A DNA stretch of 64,000 nt from Psettodes erumei. Its lineage: Eukaryota; Chordata; Actinopteri; Pleuronectiformes; Psettodidae. Below, piece after piece: positions 38,131 through 52,177 of this stretch (position 1 is the first letter of the stretch; each line of letters starts with the position of its first letter). Location of the stretch: positions 806,001 through 870,000 of the forward strand of contig JAFBJZ010000901.1 in the NCBI GenBank assembly GCA_016785225.1, read 5' to 3'. The position numbers were made by a program, and so were the translations under genes. Under the pieces are notes generated by a model. The model saw only the letters and a list, made by a program, of their open reading frames with translations. It did not search any database and was not told the DNA's origin.

Positions 38131-38763
38131 AGGACTGAAAGTAATGTGTTGGTATTAAACCATTTTTGTTCAAGTTTAATGTGTAACATGGTTGGAAGTA
38201 GCATTTTTCATACAGTATGCATCAGAGACATGGTAATTCTTTTTCGAAGGGTACAAATGAGTCTGTGTCATCAGGGTATGCTCTTTCTGCTTTTGTTACT
38301 CTTGAGATGATGAGAAATCTCAAAATTACGATCTTTTCATTTCAAAGTACTGAACACAGATGACATCACATGACAAAAAAACAAGCTGCAGCAGATGTAG
38401 ACACAAACAGCAACGGCTGCTCGGAAGTGTTGCTCCCTTCTGGTGACCACAGAGTTTTAAAGAAACAGTGAGAAGCTAATGTTTGCTCCAGATTACTACC
38501 ATTTGCAGAATGCACCAACAAGAACCTCAGTAAATCGAAGCAGTGAGTCTGCAGGAGAGCAATCGAAACAGTGGCTCATAATTGCCTATTTTACTGAAAG
38601 GCTTTCATGCTTTCGATTTCCCTAACCGCATCCTCGCTCATGGGAAAATGAGTTGCCGCTGTTCTTCAGAAGGCTGAGTGAGAAAAAGTAATCAGAGGAG
38701 GTAAGTGTGAAGGATATTAGTTTGGTATTAAAGGATGACAAACAATTTCATCTTGACAAAACG
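38131..38763 (+). repeat. Local duplication, copy 1
   Basis: About 630 bp aligning in the same orientation to 41504-42122. Shared blocks include ACCATTTTTGTT, ATGGTTGGAAG, TTGATGAGAAATCT-like sequence, GCAGCAGATGTAGACACA, TGCTCCCTTCTGGTGACCAC and TCAGAGGA...TAAGTGTGAAG. It is noncoding, with stops in all frames. The order of blocks is fully collinear with copy 2. Confidence 0.85.
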
Positions 38764-38931
38764 TAAAAATATGTATTAACCAAGAGCCAAAATTGGCTGT
38801 TGGTTATAGGTGTGTCATTAAAAAAAAATTCAGTTTTTCTTCAGAAGCAGCAACAGTTATCCTCTCTCTGTGAGGTCTAAACTGACCTCATCCACCACAG
38901 GCAGGAGGCAGAGTTTAGAGTGAGAGGGAAT

Positions 38932-38972
<41 letters not shown>

Positions 38973-41503
38973 TCTCCAGTAAGTTAGGTCTTGAACTTCC
39001 CCAAAGGCTAATAGCAATTCAGAATTTCTCAACATTATGACAACATTATGTTTCTTTTCACGGTAAAATCTGCTTATTTGGAATGGGACCCATATCACAG
39101 ACACATTTTAGTCCCACTGAGATCACAGCTGGATCTGTCATGTGACCCGTACATACCCGTTCGCCCTTGTTTTTGATCATGTTAGTTTATACGATGTAGT
39201 TATCACCAGTTTCTGTGTGCAGTGGATCCAAAACCCTTCCCTCTTCCTTGCACCAGACAGACAACAGTCATAATTCACATGGCCACTAGGGCCTTGTCAC
39301 TTGAATGCAAACTGAATTCAAACTGCTTTCGCAAATGCAAACAAAAGTGATACTTTCATTTTCTTTCAGTGGACAGTGTCATTATTTTTGCAGTTGTTGC
39401 CATCATCCTTGTCGATTATGATGAAATTATACTTGAAAATACTGAAATGCTGAAAACATGAGATGTGAAGGCAAAGGCGAAGGGTATAGTTTCAGGTCCT
39501 GGTTAAACTTGAGCCCACTGACTTTCCACACACAGTTTCCCAGTGCAATTAGGGATTATATGTGACGTTTTAGACGAGCTAACTTTGCTTGAACCCGGAA
39601 TGATTAGGCTAAACAGCTGGCTTGTTTAAAATCTGTATGATTGTCTGACTCCTCATGTTTCACGTGCCCCACTGGAGTTTATAGCAATGACGCTGTGTTC
39701 CCATGCGTAGCTGCTACTTTGGTAATAGTACACTGTTATCAGAACTGACAAAAAGAAAATGAACAAATCAACAAATGTAAGACCTAAGTTGGCTAAGATG
39801 GAATTATCCTTCACAACATGATTTACTGAATCAGGCCAATATGAATATAGTTGCTTGCGTGGCAAGAAGTGGGTTTGGGTGCTGGAAGACAAGCAGTAGT
39901 TTTGGGAATGATGAGAACAACAATATGGCATTACGTAAGTGAAGGAGACATGAATGTAAGATGTGAAGCTCTGGCAGATTACTTGTAATAGTTTGGTAGC
40001 AGACCGTGTGTCTAAATTTCAACAATGTGACCTTTGGTGACTCTTTGGCACCCTCCGTGGCTAATGGCGGCCCAACAGTTTTCTGTGCCAGAGCAGGACG
40101 ATTCACTGCCAGAGAGCTGCTGGATGAGTGGGGCCGAATGTCAATGTTGGACATCGTCCAAAAACAGCAGGAAGAACCAAGGGACGTATGGGGGAAGAGG
40201 ATGGGGGGGGGGGGGTCATAAGGGGATGAGGGCAGGGCACAGTAAGCGATGGATTGTGCTGTCCAAACCAACAAATGCTGTTAGTAGATTAGCATGGTGT
40301 GGTCTTGGATGTTTTTTCCCCTGTGGTGCCATAATAAACAAAAGCCTTGATTGATTTACAGTGTAATGAGATCTCCACTGGATGAAGGAGCATGCATTTG
40401 TTTCTTCCTGTTTATTTCTGTGTGTGTTTTTTTGGGGGGGGGGGTTGATTAAAAAAAATACACAGCTGCCTTACCGCACCACTTACTATATCATCCTGAT
40501 GGTTTTAATGTCTTATAGAGTTTATAGATTCCCTAATCCCTGATTAGAGAAAAACCTTAGGAAGACAAGAACACCAGAGCAGAGCACAAAAAATGCTATA
40601 AATATTCAAACAAATAGTTTTGGTTAAAAAAAGAGAGACTGAACAGGAAACATAGGGCTGAACATTGACACCACTAACTTCACTTCGACCTACATCTTCC
40701 TGTAGTGCCACTTATCACATCAACTACATTTTCTGTATTAAGTTAGCGACTCTGTTCCTTTCGTCGTGCAATGAACCCGCTGGAAGTTAAACCTGCAGAG
40801 AGAGTCAACTGCCCACAGAGAAATTTGCAGGGAACAGCCGGACACATTTCTCCCCTACTCTCATTGCCGTTGCCAACTCTGAGGTGTTAGTCATCTTTGT
40901 CAGGAATAAACATCTGTGATTTTTCTGCATTTTACCAGTTGTATACAGACACATGCACAGACAGGAGCTGCTAATCTTTTTTGGGAACTGTATGACTTGC
41001 TCTTTCTTCATAGGAAACCTTAAAAGGTTGAAAAGGTTCAGACAAATCACACAAACACGCTCGCACGCTGCTTTTTTTTCTCTCTCAGATAAGCAGCTGG
41101 ATGGGTGTTGGCCTCAGCACAGCACCCTACTGGAAAACCATCACTGGGCCAAGGTTCACATACATACTGAAACATCCGGCGAAGGTGGGAAACACATGCA
41201 TATGTTCACACAGTGACAAGAAAAGGAAAGCAAGAAAATCCATATTAGAGGCTGTTGACAACAAAAATAGATGGATGCTGTAACATGAGCAACACATTAC
41301 TGGCAGACCACTTTTAGCTGTTGACATGATGAAAAATGTAACACACGAGGCCACAGACTCTGTATTGATGAAATAGTTTGCTGTGTGGAATATAAATGAG
41401 CTTCTGTCCATTTATCACTTCAGATACTTACCAAGTGACATCCAAATTAACGCTCTGAGAAAAGTGGAACTAAGGCAAGTGTAGAGCATGACAAAATACA
41501 TTC
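38764..41503. other. Spacer between duplicated segments, no gene seen
   Basis: It contains a GA microsatellite (38935-38968) and two G-runs (40203-40215, 40434-40444). Open frames on both strands around 39950-40280 look moderately protein-like in composition but have no splice sites, start context or recognised motif. Confidence 0.5.
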
Positions 41504-42122
41504 AGGACCTCTAATGTATTTAACCATTTTTGTTTTAGTTCAGTGTATTAAATGGTTGGAAGCAGTATTTTACATGTAGGTGCATCTTTGTCAAAGACAT
41601 TTATGTAAAATTAATCCATAAAATGGCCACTTCATTCATTCAATTTTGTTATTTTTGAGTTGATGAGAAATCTAAAAAATATGATCATTTCATATGAAAG
41701 CACTAAACACACTGAAGAAAATAAGTTGCAGCAGATGTAGACACATACAACAATGGCTACTCTGAATTCTTGCTCCCTTCTGGTGACCACAGAGTTTAAA
41801 AGAATCAGAGTGCAAAGCTGATGTTTGTTCCTGATTACTTCCATTTGCAAAACGATCTCTATTTGTTGCAGTGCCATGGACACAAATATAAAAGTGGTGA
41901 GTCAGGAGGACAACAGCAAAAACAATGGCTCATTACCTTTTCTACAGAAGTCTTTCAAGTTTTAGACTTCCATGACCACCATAACCAATTGCTTCATGGG
42001 AAAAATTAGTTTTGTCCGTTCCTTGGAAGGCTGGCAGGAGAAGTGATCAGAGGAAATAAGTGTGAAGCTCCTCTGGGTTTAAGACTGGTGTTAAAAGTGA
42101 ACAATTTCAGGTTGGTAAATCA
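41504..42122 (+). repeat. Local duplication, copy 2
   Basis: Collinear, diverged partner of 38131-38763, offset about 3.34-3.37 kb. The best conserved core is TGCTCCCTTCTGGTGACCAC followed by AGAGTTT and AAAAGAA. Small indels are scattered; a block (about 41865-41890) differs most. The intervening 2.7 kb (38764-41503) does not look duplicated. Confidence 0.85.
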
Positions 42123-45100
42123 TGTAAACAATTCAATCAAATTATGACAAATTCAAGTTGTGACAAGATTATCTATTGTTTAATAAATACATCCTGAAGT
42201 GATTTATGAAATGAATTATGCACCACTGACAAAGAAACCTGCTAAAAAAGATGGTAAAAAGTCCACACAAACTAGGTCTAAACTTGTTGCCCTGGTGGTC
42301 AGAACTGGCACCGGTGATATTTCAGCCACAAACGACTTACCTTTCAAATTCTATTACGTTAAAGAAAAATGGTCTTAAAAGGTTTTATGCGCTGAAAACT
42401 TGAATTTTGATGGATTGCAGCTAAACAGGCGTGCGTGTAATCTGGAAACATTGGGGAACGCCACACTCAGCAAGTTATTGGTGAGTTACTCAGATGTGTG
42501 AGTGGGCTTTCAAAGCAAAATGCTGTTTAGGTTTGATCTCTGTTTCCCTCGGGTCAGTATTAGTCAGATCATGGCTCCTGCACTCTCGCTGATACTTTAT
42601 GTTTTTTTTAGTTTTTTTTACATGGTATATAATTAATACCATTGTCTTTTATTGGAAAAGCTTCTAAGCTTCTAAACTGATTGCATCTCTTTGTGGGCAA
42701 ACCTTAGACTTTGTCTGAACACATTGCAGCATTTTACAAAGATTAAGGTGAAAACAGAGCCAAGGTGTGTGCGATTGTGTAGACTTGTGTGCTTGTGTGT
42801 GCAAGAGAGAGAGGAAGAGAGAAAGCCAGGAATCGTTTCAGACAGGACTGGCCTGATGGGACAACACAGCATGAGGCCTTGGCCAATGGAAACACACAGC
42901 GAGCCAGTGAGTGAACGCATGTCCTCTGTTTTCCAATGCAGTGACAAGTTTACTCCGTTACCACTCTGCCCACTTTCCTACTACAATTGTCTGAGAGGAT
43001 TAACTGGACGTCCGGGGCACATGCTCGTACAACAACTGCCTTGAATCCAGCAGATGGAAAGTCCTGTCATGTATCTAAAATGGCAATGAGCAAGGGACTG
43101 TTGGCCTCACAGCAAGCCTTGAAGTAGTGATTACGTGTGTCCAGAAACCTCAGATCATTATTTGTGCCTTTAAAGTTGGGGGATTCAGCCGGTTCAGAGC
43201 AGTCGATGAATGAGCCATTGAGTGCTATATTCCATTTTGACCGTATGATTTAAAAAAAATATTGATTATACAAAGCCTTTTAGCTGAACAGCTGCCTGGC
43301 AGACATTCCACATCCCCACACAGAACATGGCCTTTACATTTCTGCACAGCTATATCATGGCACAGACTGTTGAGTTATGTTTTTCTAATGTCTTTCATAA
43401 TTCAAGCTACTGGCAAAAATGTTATGAGTTTGGCCAAAAGACACAGACTAAATGGCTCCATAAAGTTAGGCCTGGTACGCTGGCTTCAGGCGATTGTGAG
43501 ACTTATAGTTTATGTTAAAACATTTGGCAGGCGAGAAATATTTAGATTCCCGGGATTTAGTTGCCTGCAGGTTGAAGAGTTTGTCGAAATGCCCTCTGGA
43601 TTCACAGCAGATAAAGTTTCTTGAAATTTGACGTAAGTCCAGTTACTGAAGGATCTGCAATAAATTAATGATATCAAAAAAACTTTAGTTTACAGGTAAA
43701 AACAATTGTTTCCCATGTTCTGGCACAACCATAAGCCTTTATTTCATTCTGTTTTTAAATTGACAAATCACCGTTTGTGCCCAAACAGACTTCCATATTT
43801 GTATGAACTCGTTAGTCTTAATGTAAGTGACTCACTGTAACATCAAACTTTTTAATATCCTGTTTCAGCATGTTGAATAAAAAACTGTAACTCACTTTTG
43901 CCTCCATCTTTCCTGGCCCACACGGTGCAGGATAAGTATAATAAGACAGTCAAAACATCTGCTGAAGTCAGCGTGGTGACTGTGTAGCTCTAAATTATTC
44001 TTGGGAAGTTAGTGTTTTCCTCCTGGACGTTCTATAAACACTTCCTTATTTCCTGACTGAATTTTCATTATTGCTGAAACAGGATTGCATTTTTAATAAA
44101 ATGTATTAGGATTACCAATAAGATATTGATAAACAAACATCAGCACAATAATGAATAAAAGAACATTATTTGCTTTAGAAATCAAGTTTAGCATTTGTGA
44201 GCTGCGTCGAGGTTTGAAGGTCATATGAGAGCTCCACCATAATATTCTGGTAGGAACCTTTAGCGTGTGCCAAACATTCAGACAGCTGTAGGTTTTATTG
44301 CTTCCTCCGTCTGTCTGCCTGCCTGAGACATGTAGGTCAGATCTCATTGTGAGTCTGATCTACGGCTCCCTACTGCTGCTGGAGGCTCAGCCTTTCCTCG
44401 CACCCAAACTTCATAACTCTCTGCTGTTTAAAATCACTTGCTTGCCCCCCGATATTCTTGTCCAAGAATATTGGTGGTCTGTTGATTTACAGCTCTGTGA
44501 CACGGACTGGATTAAGGATGTAAGGAGGTTTACTGAATTACAGAATTATTAGAGTATATGGCGATCAAATGTGACAACTTTATTTAGGGGGATAAAATAG
44601 CTTTACACTATCAGAGACAGGCCAAATGTTACCCGAGTCTGTGAGACCAGATTTTCTTTGTAATTGTTTAGCCAAGTCTTTACTGTGACCGTAAATCAAC
44701 GACACTTTATCTCATTTTGTTTTATTTTTCCATTACACGTTACCAACACGTTACCAACACTCCTCTGATAACCTTGGGTGTGATGTACTCTTTCCTCACT
44801 GACAGAGGCTGAAGCCAAATTGCCGCAGAGAAATTAAAATTTTGTCTGGCATTAATGCTAGTGTATCTTATAACTCTTTTCGTTGAAATAATTAATACTC
44901 CCTTAGAGAAAGGTGCTAAAATGATGGGATGACATGCATGCATGCACGAATGAGTCCTTGCAGCCTGTCCACACAGGCACACTCAGTTACATGCACAAAA
45001 ACAAATTGAATGCACAAGCAAAGTTATTGATTGCCTGCTGCCTTGTATGGAAAGAGTTTTTGCTCTTATGTGGAAATTGAGTGATTTTACTGGTGAATTA

Positions 45101-45440
45101 CCTTTAATTACTTGTGGGAAAGAGTAGAGAATGGAAAGGGCTTAGCTTAAGATCTCCTTGATAATGTTTCAATTTCAAGCGCTATTTTTTTATTTCATAG
45201 CTTAACCACTGTGTAAGGGTCCTATGTGTTTTATATGACCTCAATATGTCACTCTTGCTAATGTGTTTTTTTTCATTCTCTGGAGATGATGAGAATAAGG
45301 ACAATTTTGGCCTAAAAGCTCAAAATGAATTTAGCAAAGCATTGCAGTGGTTTTAAACAGGCATTAGTGGTCTGCGTTACTTCTTTGAGAGGGTGGCAAA
45401 ATCGTGGTTCAAAATTGTCTGTTCAAACCACAAAATAATA
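42123..45440. other. Gene-poor DNA, no feature beyond small repeats
   Basis: No coding signature found. A 12-bp inverted repeat with one mismatch and a 2-nt loop lies at 44449-44474 (CCGATATTCTTG / CAAGAATATTGG), and a 13-bp tandem (ACACGTTACCAAC) lies near 44735-44760. Confidence 0.5.
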
Positions 45441-45442
45441 AG

Positions 45443-45640
45443 ATAAGAAGATAGATAAGAATACTTTATTAATCCCCAAGGGGGAAATTGTTTTTTGTTG
45501 CAGCAACATCCCGCTCAAGTGTACAGAAAAGTGTACATTCCCAGAGATAAAAAGAATTATAAATCGAAAAAGAAATAAAAATATATATATAAAAAATATA
45601 AAATATAGCATAATAATAAATAAATAAAAAATAATGCGAA
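45443..45640 (-). mobile_element. LINE 3' tail fragment
   Basis: On the minus strand this reads CCCCTTGGGGATTAATAAAG then TATTCTTATCTATCTTC, the ending I recall from many copies of a teleost non-LTR retrotransposon, with its GATA-type terminal repeat. It is severely 5'-truncated with no reverse-transcriptase sequence. The exact clade is not resolvable, and the outer (5') limit in the A/T-rich stretch is approximate. Confidence 0.6.
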
Positions 45641-48600
45641 ATGTTCAAATATTTAAAACTTTCTTTTTTAAGAATAGGGTCTCATTTGATATTGAGAGTG
45701 ATTATATCACATTAGCTCATCTGTCAAATCATAATGCACATGATACATTTAACAGCAGCCTCTGTGATTTTGATTTTTGCACAAAAATAGAGGTCCTGTT
45801 GAACAATCTTGACCCGCTGCTGATGAAATGAAGGTCAACATCAATAGATATAGAGTTGAGACAAGGTATGCACAGATCCAATGTCCAAATCTCTTTTCCC
45901 CTGACTTGAAAATTTTTAATGATCAGTGACGTTAGAATTATTTTGTAATAATAGCTGCGGTAATAAACAACTGACAAATCAGTCACATCATAACCGATAC
46001 CAGGTCCAGTTTTGGTACCAGTGCACACTGGGAGTATTAAATCTTGGCAGCCTTGTCCAGGCTACATAGACACAGAGTGAATAAAAACAGTGACTGTGTA
46101 AATGGAGTAAATGGAGGAATGACTTATGGTTCCCTCCATTCTGTTTCATTTCAAAAAAGTCTGTGAGTAATAGTATCTAGAGGACTCAGCAGTCAGAGAA
46201 TCTCAGTTGGTCTACTCTGTCCTGGCCCGGTTCTCTGGGGCTGACATGTTTATGTTGCCCTCTTGTCTCACATAACATTGCACAGCGGGACAAGAGCCAC
46301 GGAGAGAAAGAAAGGGACAACAGGGGTTCTCTGAAGAGTGCCAAGAATAAAAAAAATGTATAAAGGGTTTTTGTACTTGAGAGAGGAAAGCGGGAATTTT
46401 TGACACTGTTGCAGAAGCATTTTTTTTCCTGTTGCAGACGTTTTTGTGGTGCTCCAAAAATCCCCCTTGAAGAGATAGTTTTGCGAGATCAGGGTCAGAT
46501 ACAGAACAATGCTGGACAAAGTGGCTGTCTTGTTTAAGGACAGTTTGGCAGCATGGGTGACTTCTGATACAGTGAATGCAGGTTTCACATAACCACTGTT
46601 GGTCTGGATGAGTCCTTAAATGTGGCATAGTTCATTCTCGCTGAGTCAGCGCTAATGATTGATAAGCTCTGAATTTTAACTGGGAGCAAAATTCACCATT
46701 GAGATATAAGTTATCCTTGCATGAACCACATGCAGAGGCGGAGCTAGAGGGGAGGCCAGGGTAGCACCAGACCCCCCAGGTGCCACCCCAGATGACATAT
46801 CACAGCACAGCACGTCTTGTTGAAAGGAGTCAGTTGCATGTTGAAATCAGTGACGTAATAATAAGTCCCTCCTGTACAGGGATAAATAGTCTCCATGGAC
46901 AGTGAAATCCTCATTCCAAAGTAAGTTTGACGGCCCACATGACGATGATTTGGCAAGAATACCATTATCATTGAACATAGACTTTACCGATATTGTGTTT
47001 CATTTGCTCCAAAGCTCTGGTATTAAAACTGGATTTTGTTCACGTGATTACACTGAGCTGAAGTCAGGGCTTTTTCAGGTCGTTAATACTCAGAACCTCG
47101 CCCTGCCTCTTCCCAGTTTATATAATTGTATCTCATCTGGTTTATATTGGTTAAAAGTAGTTTGCAAAAAAGAGCATAAATAACAAGTAAACACTGCAAA
47201 GTGTAGCAAGAAACAACCTGTGCGGTGCTGGGTGTCTTGTGGAGTGTAAAAATGAATCATAAGGAGTGAGAATGATTTCTGCTGATAGCGCCTTTGATTG
47301 CCAATCAGATAATAAAACACAGCTTTAATTTGAGAATCACGTGCTACCACATGCATGCATGCACACTCACACAGACACAAATACACACACACACACACAC
47401 GCACACACTTCAGTTTCACAGAGATAAAATGCAAAGGCTCCCTTCCATGTCTTGCACTTCTGTCATTTGAACTCTGTGACTCTCCATTAGAATTCCAACG
47501 CCTTCTCCGTCTTGCTGTTGCCAAACACAAATCCTCTCAGGCTTTTTGTTTGAGTGGGAACTGGCTCAGACAAGAAATTTCACCTGCAGGTGTCTGTGTG
47601 TGTGTGTGTTTGTGCTCATGACAGCGAGCTTATCACTCTGTTTCAAAGACACAGCTTTGTTTCGGACAGTGAAAGGACGACGGCTAACTTTGCACAGGGA
47701 GCCGTAGCACATTATTTTCGCAACAACTTTCACAACTGCAGGATTAAGGGTGAAAAGAAAAAATCATGGGCACAGAAGGAGAAAAGAAAAAATTCAGCTC
47801 CAAGCAACAACAAAATAAAGAATGCAAAAAAGCAATAAAAGCAGTAAGATGATTAATTAATGAAAAACAGAAGACTTATTTTGTGTGTGTGTGTGTGTAC
47901 GCCACATTGCTTACTTTGTGTGTGGTGCAGCACTCACTACATCAAACAGTGAAAACAGGCTGTGGTAATGAGAAAGCTCTGTTTGCACAGTAAACCTTCA
48001 GCACATTATATACGTTTTATGTACACTGTGACGTAACCTCAGCGTGCAAAGATCACACGACTGCAGCCACACCACCAGCAACAAAAACCTGCTGTGACAT
48101 GGATGGAGTATAATTTTCTGGCATGTGCACAGTGCCCAGCCCCTGAATGTTCTGCCATTTCCTCTGTTTGATCAGATCCCATATGATATGTAAACCTCAA
48201 ACAGGGAAGTACTACTTCTACTAACTTTGTGTTGTGCTGGTTAAAGTTTATTTGTTGTAGCAAAGGCGAGCCAAAGGTTGTTTATTTGGGGGGAAAAAAG
48301 CAGGTTATAAAATGTGAGGATCAATAATATGTATAGAATTACCCCTAAATGTATATATTTTTTACTGGTTTGCATCAAATTAGGCCTTTTTTTCCAAAAA
48401 CTGAAAATCCACATATAAGCTATTGTGACATTATTGCTTTTCATACTGACTTTAAAAACCAAAATGTCCCTGTATACATCAACAGGCAATGGGCTGTGGT
48501 CTTCTCGACTCATGCGTTAAACTTACAACGCAGCCAAGAAGCTTGGGAGTCTGAATCAGACTATCCTGCACATTGAAAAAATGAAGCTCCCAGTACTCAG

Positions 48601-51600
48601 TTCATTAAAAAGTGACGCCAAAGAGTCCCGACCAAGTGTCTGTACACGACGAGTCAGGAGTGAGACCATGTTCCCTTAGCAGATGAATCAAAATTGTTCT
48701 CGAGGCTATAGAAACCAACAGGGGAGAGGAAAACTTCTTCTGGTATTTCAGTCAAATGGCCCTTTTAATCAACATTTAATACCTTCAATTAGTTTAGCAT
48801 GTTTGGAATAACATCATGCTTTCACTTAATCACCTAGAATGTGTGGAGTTGGCATTTATGCCTCATTAAACAGTGATTTGTCAGCGCAGTTAAATCAGGT
48901 GTTTCAGTGCATATTATAGGCTACTTCACCCAGACTTGTGTTTACACTAAGAAACATTACCTTTCACTAAATCACTCAAACTGTGTAAAACTCAAGATGA
49001 GTTTAAACACTTGGTGAGTAATTTAAAACTCGTTCTATCACTTTCCCCATCATTTTTATGTGTAGTCTTACCAACTTTGCATAACTGTATTGTATAATTG
49101 TGCTCTTAACCTGAGCACTTGAATCAGTAATCTGAAAGATGAGAGTATAACATCAGACCTGGCCACGTGCTCTGGTTGTTCTCCAGATGGAGACTTATGG
49201 TTCCCCCTTTGACTTCATCATTCAAAATAATTAAGCAGGCCCAGCAGTTGGAGTCTGTTCTGGCCTTTTTGCCCCCCCCCACCTTACATAACCAGCCAAA
49301 GCTCTATCCAATGGTAGTCTAACTTCCAGTTGACAGTCTATGGACACTGTGCCATGAACAACAGGAAAAAGGCATGAGGAAAGCAGTAAGCAATTGCCCA
49401 AATCCCCAGATCCTCAAGAAAGTAAAATGAAACCCAGAATATATTCTGGGATATCAGCAGGGAGCCACCACAGTGGCTTGGGTTTTATCAAATTAGATGC
49501 TTGGATGCCTCTCCGTTTGAGAGACTACTCAATAGAGGCCCCTCCCCACTGCCCAAAACCACAGGTTTTGTGAAATGTGTTTTGTTTATTGTTCTTTCAC
49601 ATATGCAGAGTTTGACCCTAAAAAGGCTGTTTTCACACCCAAAAGAGGGAAAGTTTCTCCGAGCTTGCCTTAAATCTGAATTTAACGCATGAACATCTGA
49701 CATCAAAAATAGTTTGGAGGCCAGTCAAGGTCCAACTTACTCAACTGTGATGTGGAAACCTCCTGTGCACACGTGCACTGAGAATGGACTTTTCTGTTAA
49801 GCGTGAGACATCTTCTGTCCAGTGCGTAAATGTTTAAAATGAAGAATATTTCAACAGTGTGCACGAAGTTGTCACTTGCTTCTTTCCATATGCTGCTGAG
49901 GACTTTGCTGTTCCTATATTTCAGCAGCTTTTAATTTGAATATGTAGAACTGCATTGATGCAGCATTCAAAAATGTTTGTGTGGAGTAACTTTTACTTTT
50001 TTTTGGTTTCTTTGGAGTTCCCATGTGAAAATTTTCATAAAAAAGATTGTAGCCAGTACCCTGTACTCACAACAGATGTTTTTATCAGGCACCAATCTTT
50101 TAAAATCCACTATCACAACATCTTTGTATCTGGTTTGGGACAGTTCAAGGTCCTTGTGTGTTGTGCTGGGAAGTTGGCAAAAATGGTAGCTGTGACTCAA
50201 CCCCAAATATCACATGTTGTGTTTCCACTGGAAACGTAATCTGTCAATCTATCCATCAACACAAACTCTACAACTGCTTATTACATACCTTAAGATGCAT
50301 ATTTATAATTAAGTGATTTGATGACTGTAGTAGTATCCTTTATTAAACAGATTTGTCTTTCAGTTTTTGGAGTTTCTCCAATCAATCACATTCAGTTATT
50401 TTACACTTGTGTGTTTTATGTTGAGTTTGGAACATTATAAAGTTCTTTGAATTTAGTTTAAATCAATTAATTGTATATTTCTAAAATGGCAGCTTCTCAT
50501 GGGGTAAGAACAACAGCCTGGGTTTCAGCTGGCATTCAACAGTGTGTATTGCAGATAGTGCAGTAGGTTTTCAAATTAGCTCAGTGATCGTCACAAGTGG
50601 AAAAATTGCCTCAATCCTTTAGGCAACAGATAATCCTTCCACTTATTAGAAATAAATTAAAATTATGATTAAACTGGACAGCAGTGAAATAAAAGGAAGA
50701 AAAAAACAATGACAAACAAGCAAAAACAAAACTATAAAAAACAAAGCCTTTTCAGCAACAAACACATAATTGAATTTTCATATTTTTTTGTTTCCATGAA
50801 TGTGCAGCTTTTAGTTAAAGCTCTGACTCCTGGGAGCACAGTCAGATTTACAAGCCAAAATCTGTGCATCAAAGGTATAAAAAGTACTCAATCTAATTTT
50901 AGATTCATATGAATCACCTCAGGGTTGTTGCTTTTTTTGTTGAGCACATCAGCCTGCAATGACTCGTGCAAAACACACAAAGTATGTGGCTCACATGTGT
51001 TACATTATAGTGAGGCCTGTGACAGCACATGTGGCCCTTGTCGGGGCTGAGCAGTGACTCTGTACATGAAATCGGATGAAACCCACTGTGCTGGATGAGT
51101 TCAAGCATCCAGACAGTTGAATTCACACCTTCTGCTCGGCAGAAAATTCCAACCGGGAATAATAAAAATAATGGAAAACATGGTGATCACCTGTTTGGCG
51201 TTCAGCGTCAGCAGCCCACTGTTTTGATTCATGCGGCATCACAGAGCGTCCACCCTCTGCAGGAAAAATAAGCCTCCACATTCTGTCAGTGCTTCTCTAA
51301 ACACGGTCCTGGAAATACGAATATGTCTGTCATCACAGCAGAGGGTTTGGGGTGTGCGGTGTGTTGGCCAGAAGCCAGCTGGCACTTCATTGGAGTAAGA
51401 CTGACAGTTACAAGATGCAGGGATGAAGAAGGTGAAGGCAGTGCATTAACAAGCACTGACCGGTGTGTACCTTATGCGGTTGTATCTCAAAGACTAAGTA
51501 TAAGGAAAAGAAGTAAATCTGGATGAGGCCAAACTACATACTTATGTCAGAGAGAATAAATAATTGTATTGTGGTTACATATTTGATTAGTTAAGCATCA

Positions 51601-51946
51601 CTGGCATGATTTACTCGCTGTAATATCAGGGAGAGACTAAAGCCAGGCACTTTCTTTTGTTATCTGCAATCACTTGTTAAACTTTACAGGAAAGTGCAAG
51701 GCTTTTATCCAGATTCCCTGTAAATTGCAAAGCTTGAGATAAGGGTTGAAAGATGGCACCGAGACAGGCAGGCCTGTTGCTTCTGGTATTATAACAATGG
51801 GAGGACGCCAAATATGGGTGTAAGTTGACTCTGCTCTCTTCCCCTGTAGAGTATCAGGTTTTGGGATGTTGTGTGTCAAACATTTTAAACCAGCCCTCTG
51901 GAGAAATATCAAGAGCTGTCAATCCATCTCTTTTGATCTCAAATCC
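45641..51946. other. Gene-poor DNA
   Basis: No exon recognised. A CA microsatellite (about 47382-47409) and a TG run (about 47883-47899) are present. GCAGAGGCGGAGCTAGAGG near 46733 resembles the end of a fish DNA transposon, but I could not find its partner terminus. Confidence 0.45.
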
Positions 51947-51975
51947 AATCCCCATCATCCCTGATGATGGGGATT
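51947..51975. repeat. Perfect 12-bp inverted repeat, 5-nt loop
   Basis: AATCCCCATCAT (51947-51958) pairs exactly with ATGATGGGGATT (51964-51975) across CCCTG. Confidence 0.85.
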
Positions 51976-52151
51976 AATTGTGAATTCCTTACCTTTAAAC
52001 CTCTCAACAGAACTGTCAAGTGCATGGCATGTTGGAAAAACTGAGAAAGAGGATAAGTCACAGCGAAGTCAGAGAAAGAGGCGGGTTATCGTGTGTGTGT
52101 GCATCTGTGAAATGACATCACTGGCGATGCCTGTTTGAATGTCAATGTCTG

Positions 52152-52177
52152 ATTATTCTGTCTGCAGACAGAATAAT
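52152..52177. repeat. Perfect 26-bp palindrome
   Basis: ATTATTCTGTCTG followed immediately by its exact reverse complement; the centre is CTGCAG. No spacer. It lies about 180 bp from the hairpin at 51947. Confidence 0.9.

Noticed and set aside
40006..40274. Open frames on both strands with balanced composition
   Set aside because: Opposing overlapping frames in one GC-rich patch; no start context or recognised family. Could be a conserved noncoding element instead.
46733..46800. End of a DNA transposon (GAGGCGGAGCTAG motif)
   Set aside because: No matching inverted end or target duplication found nearby.
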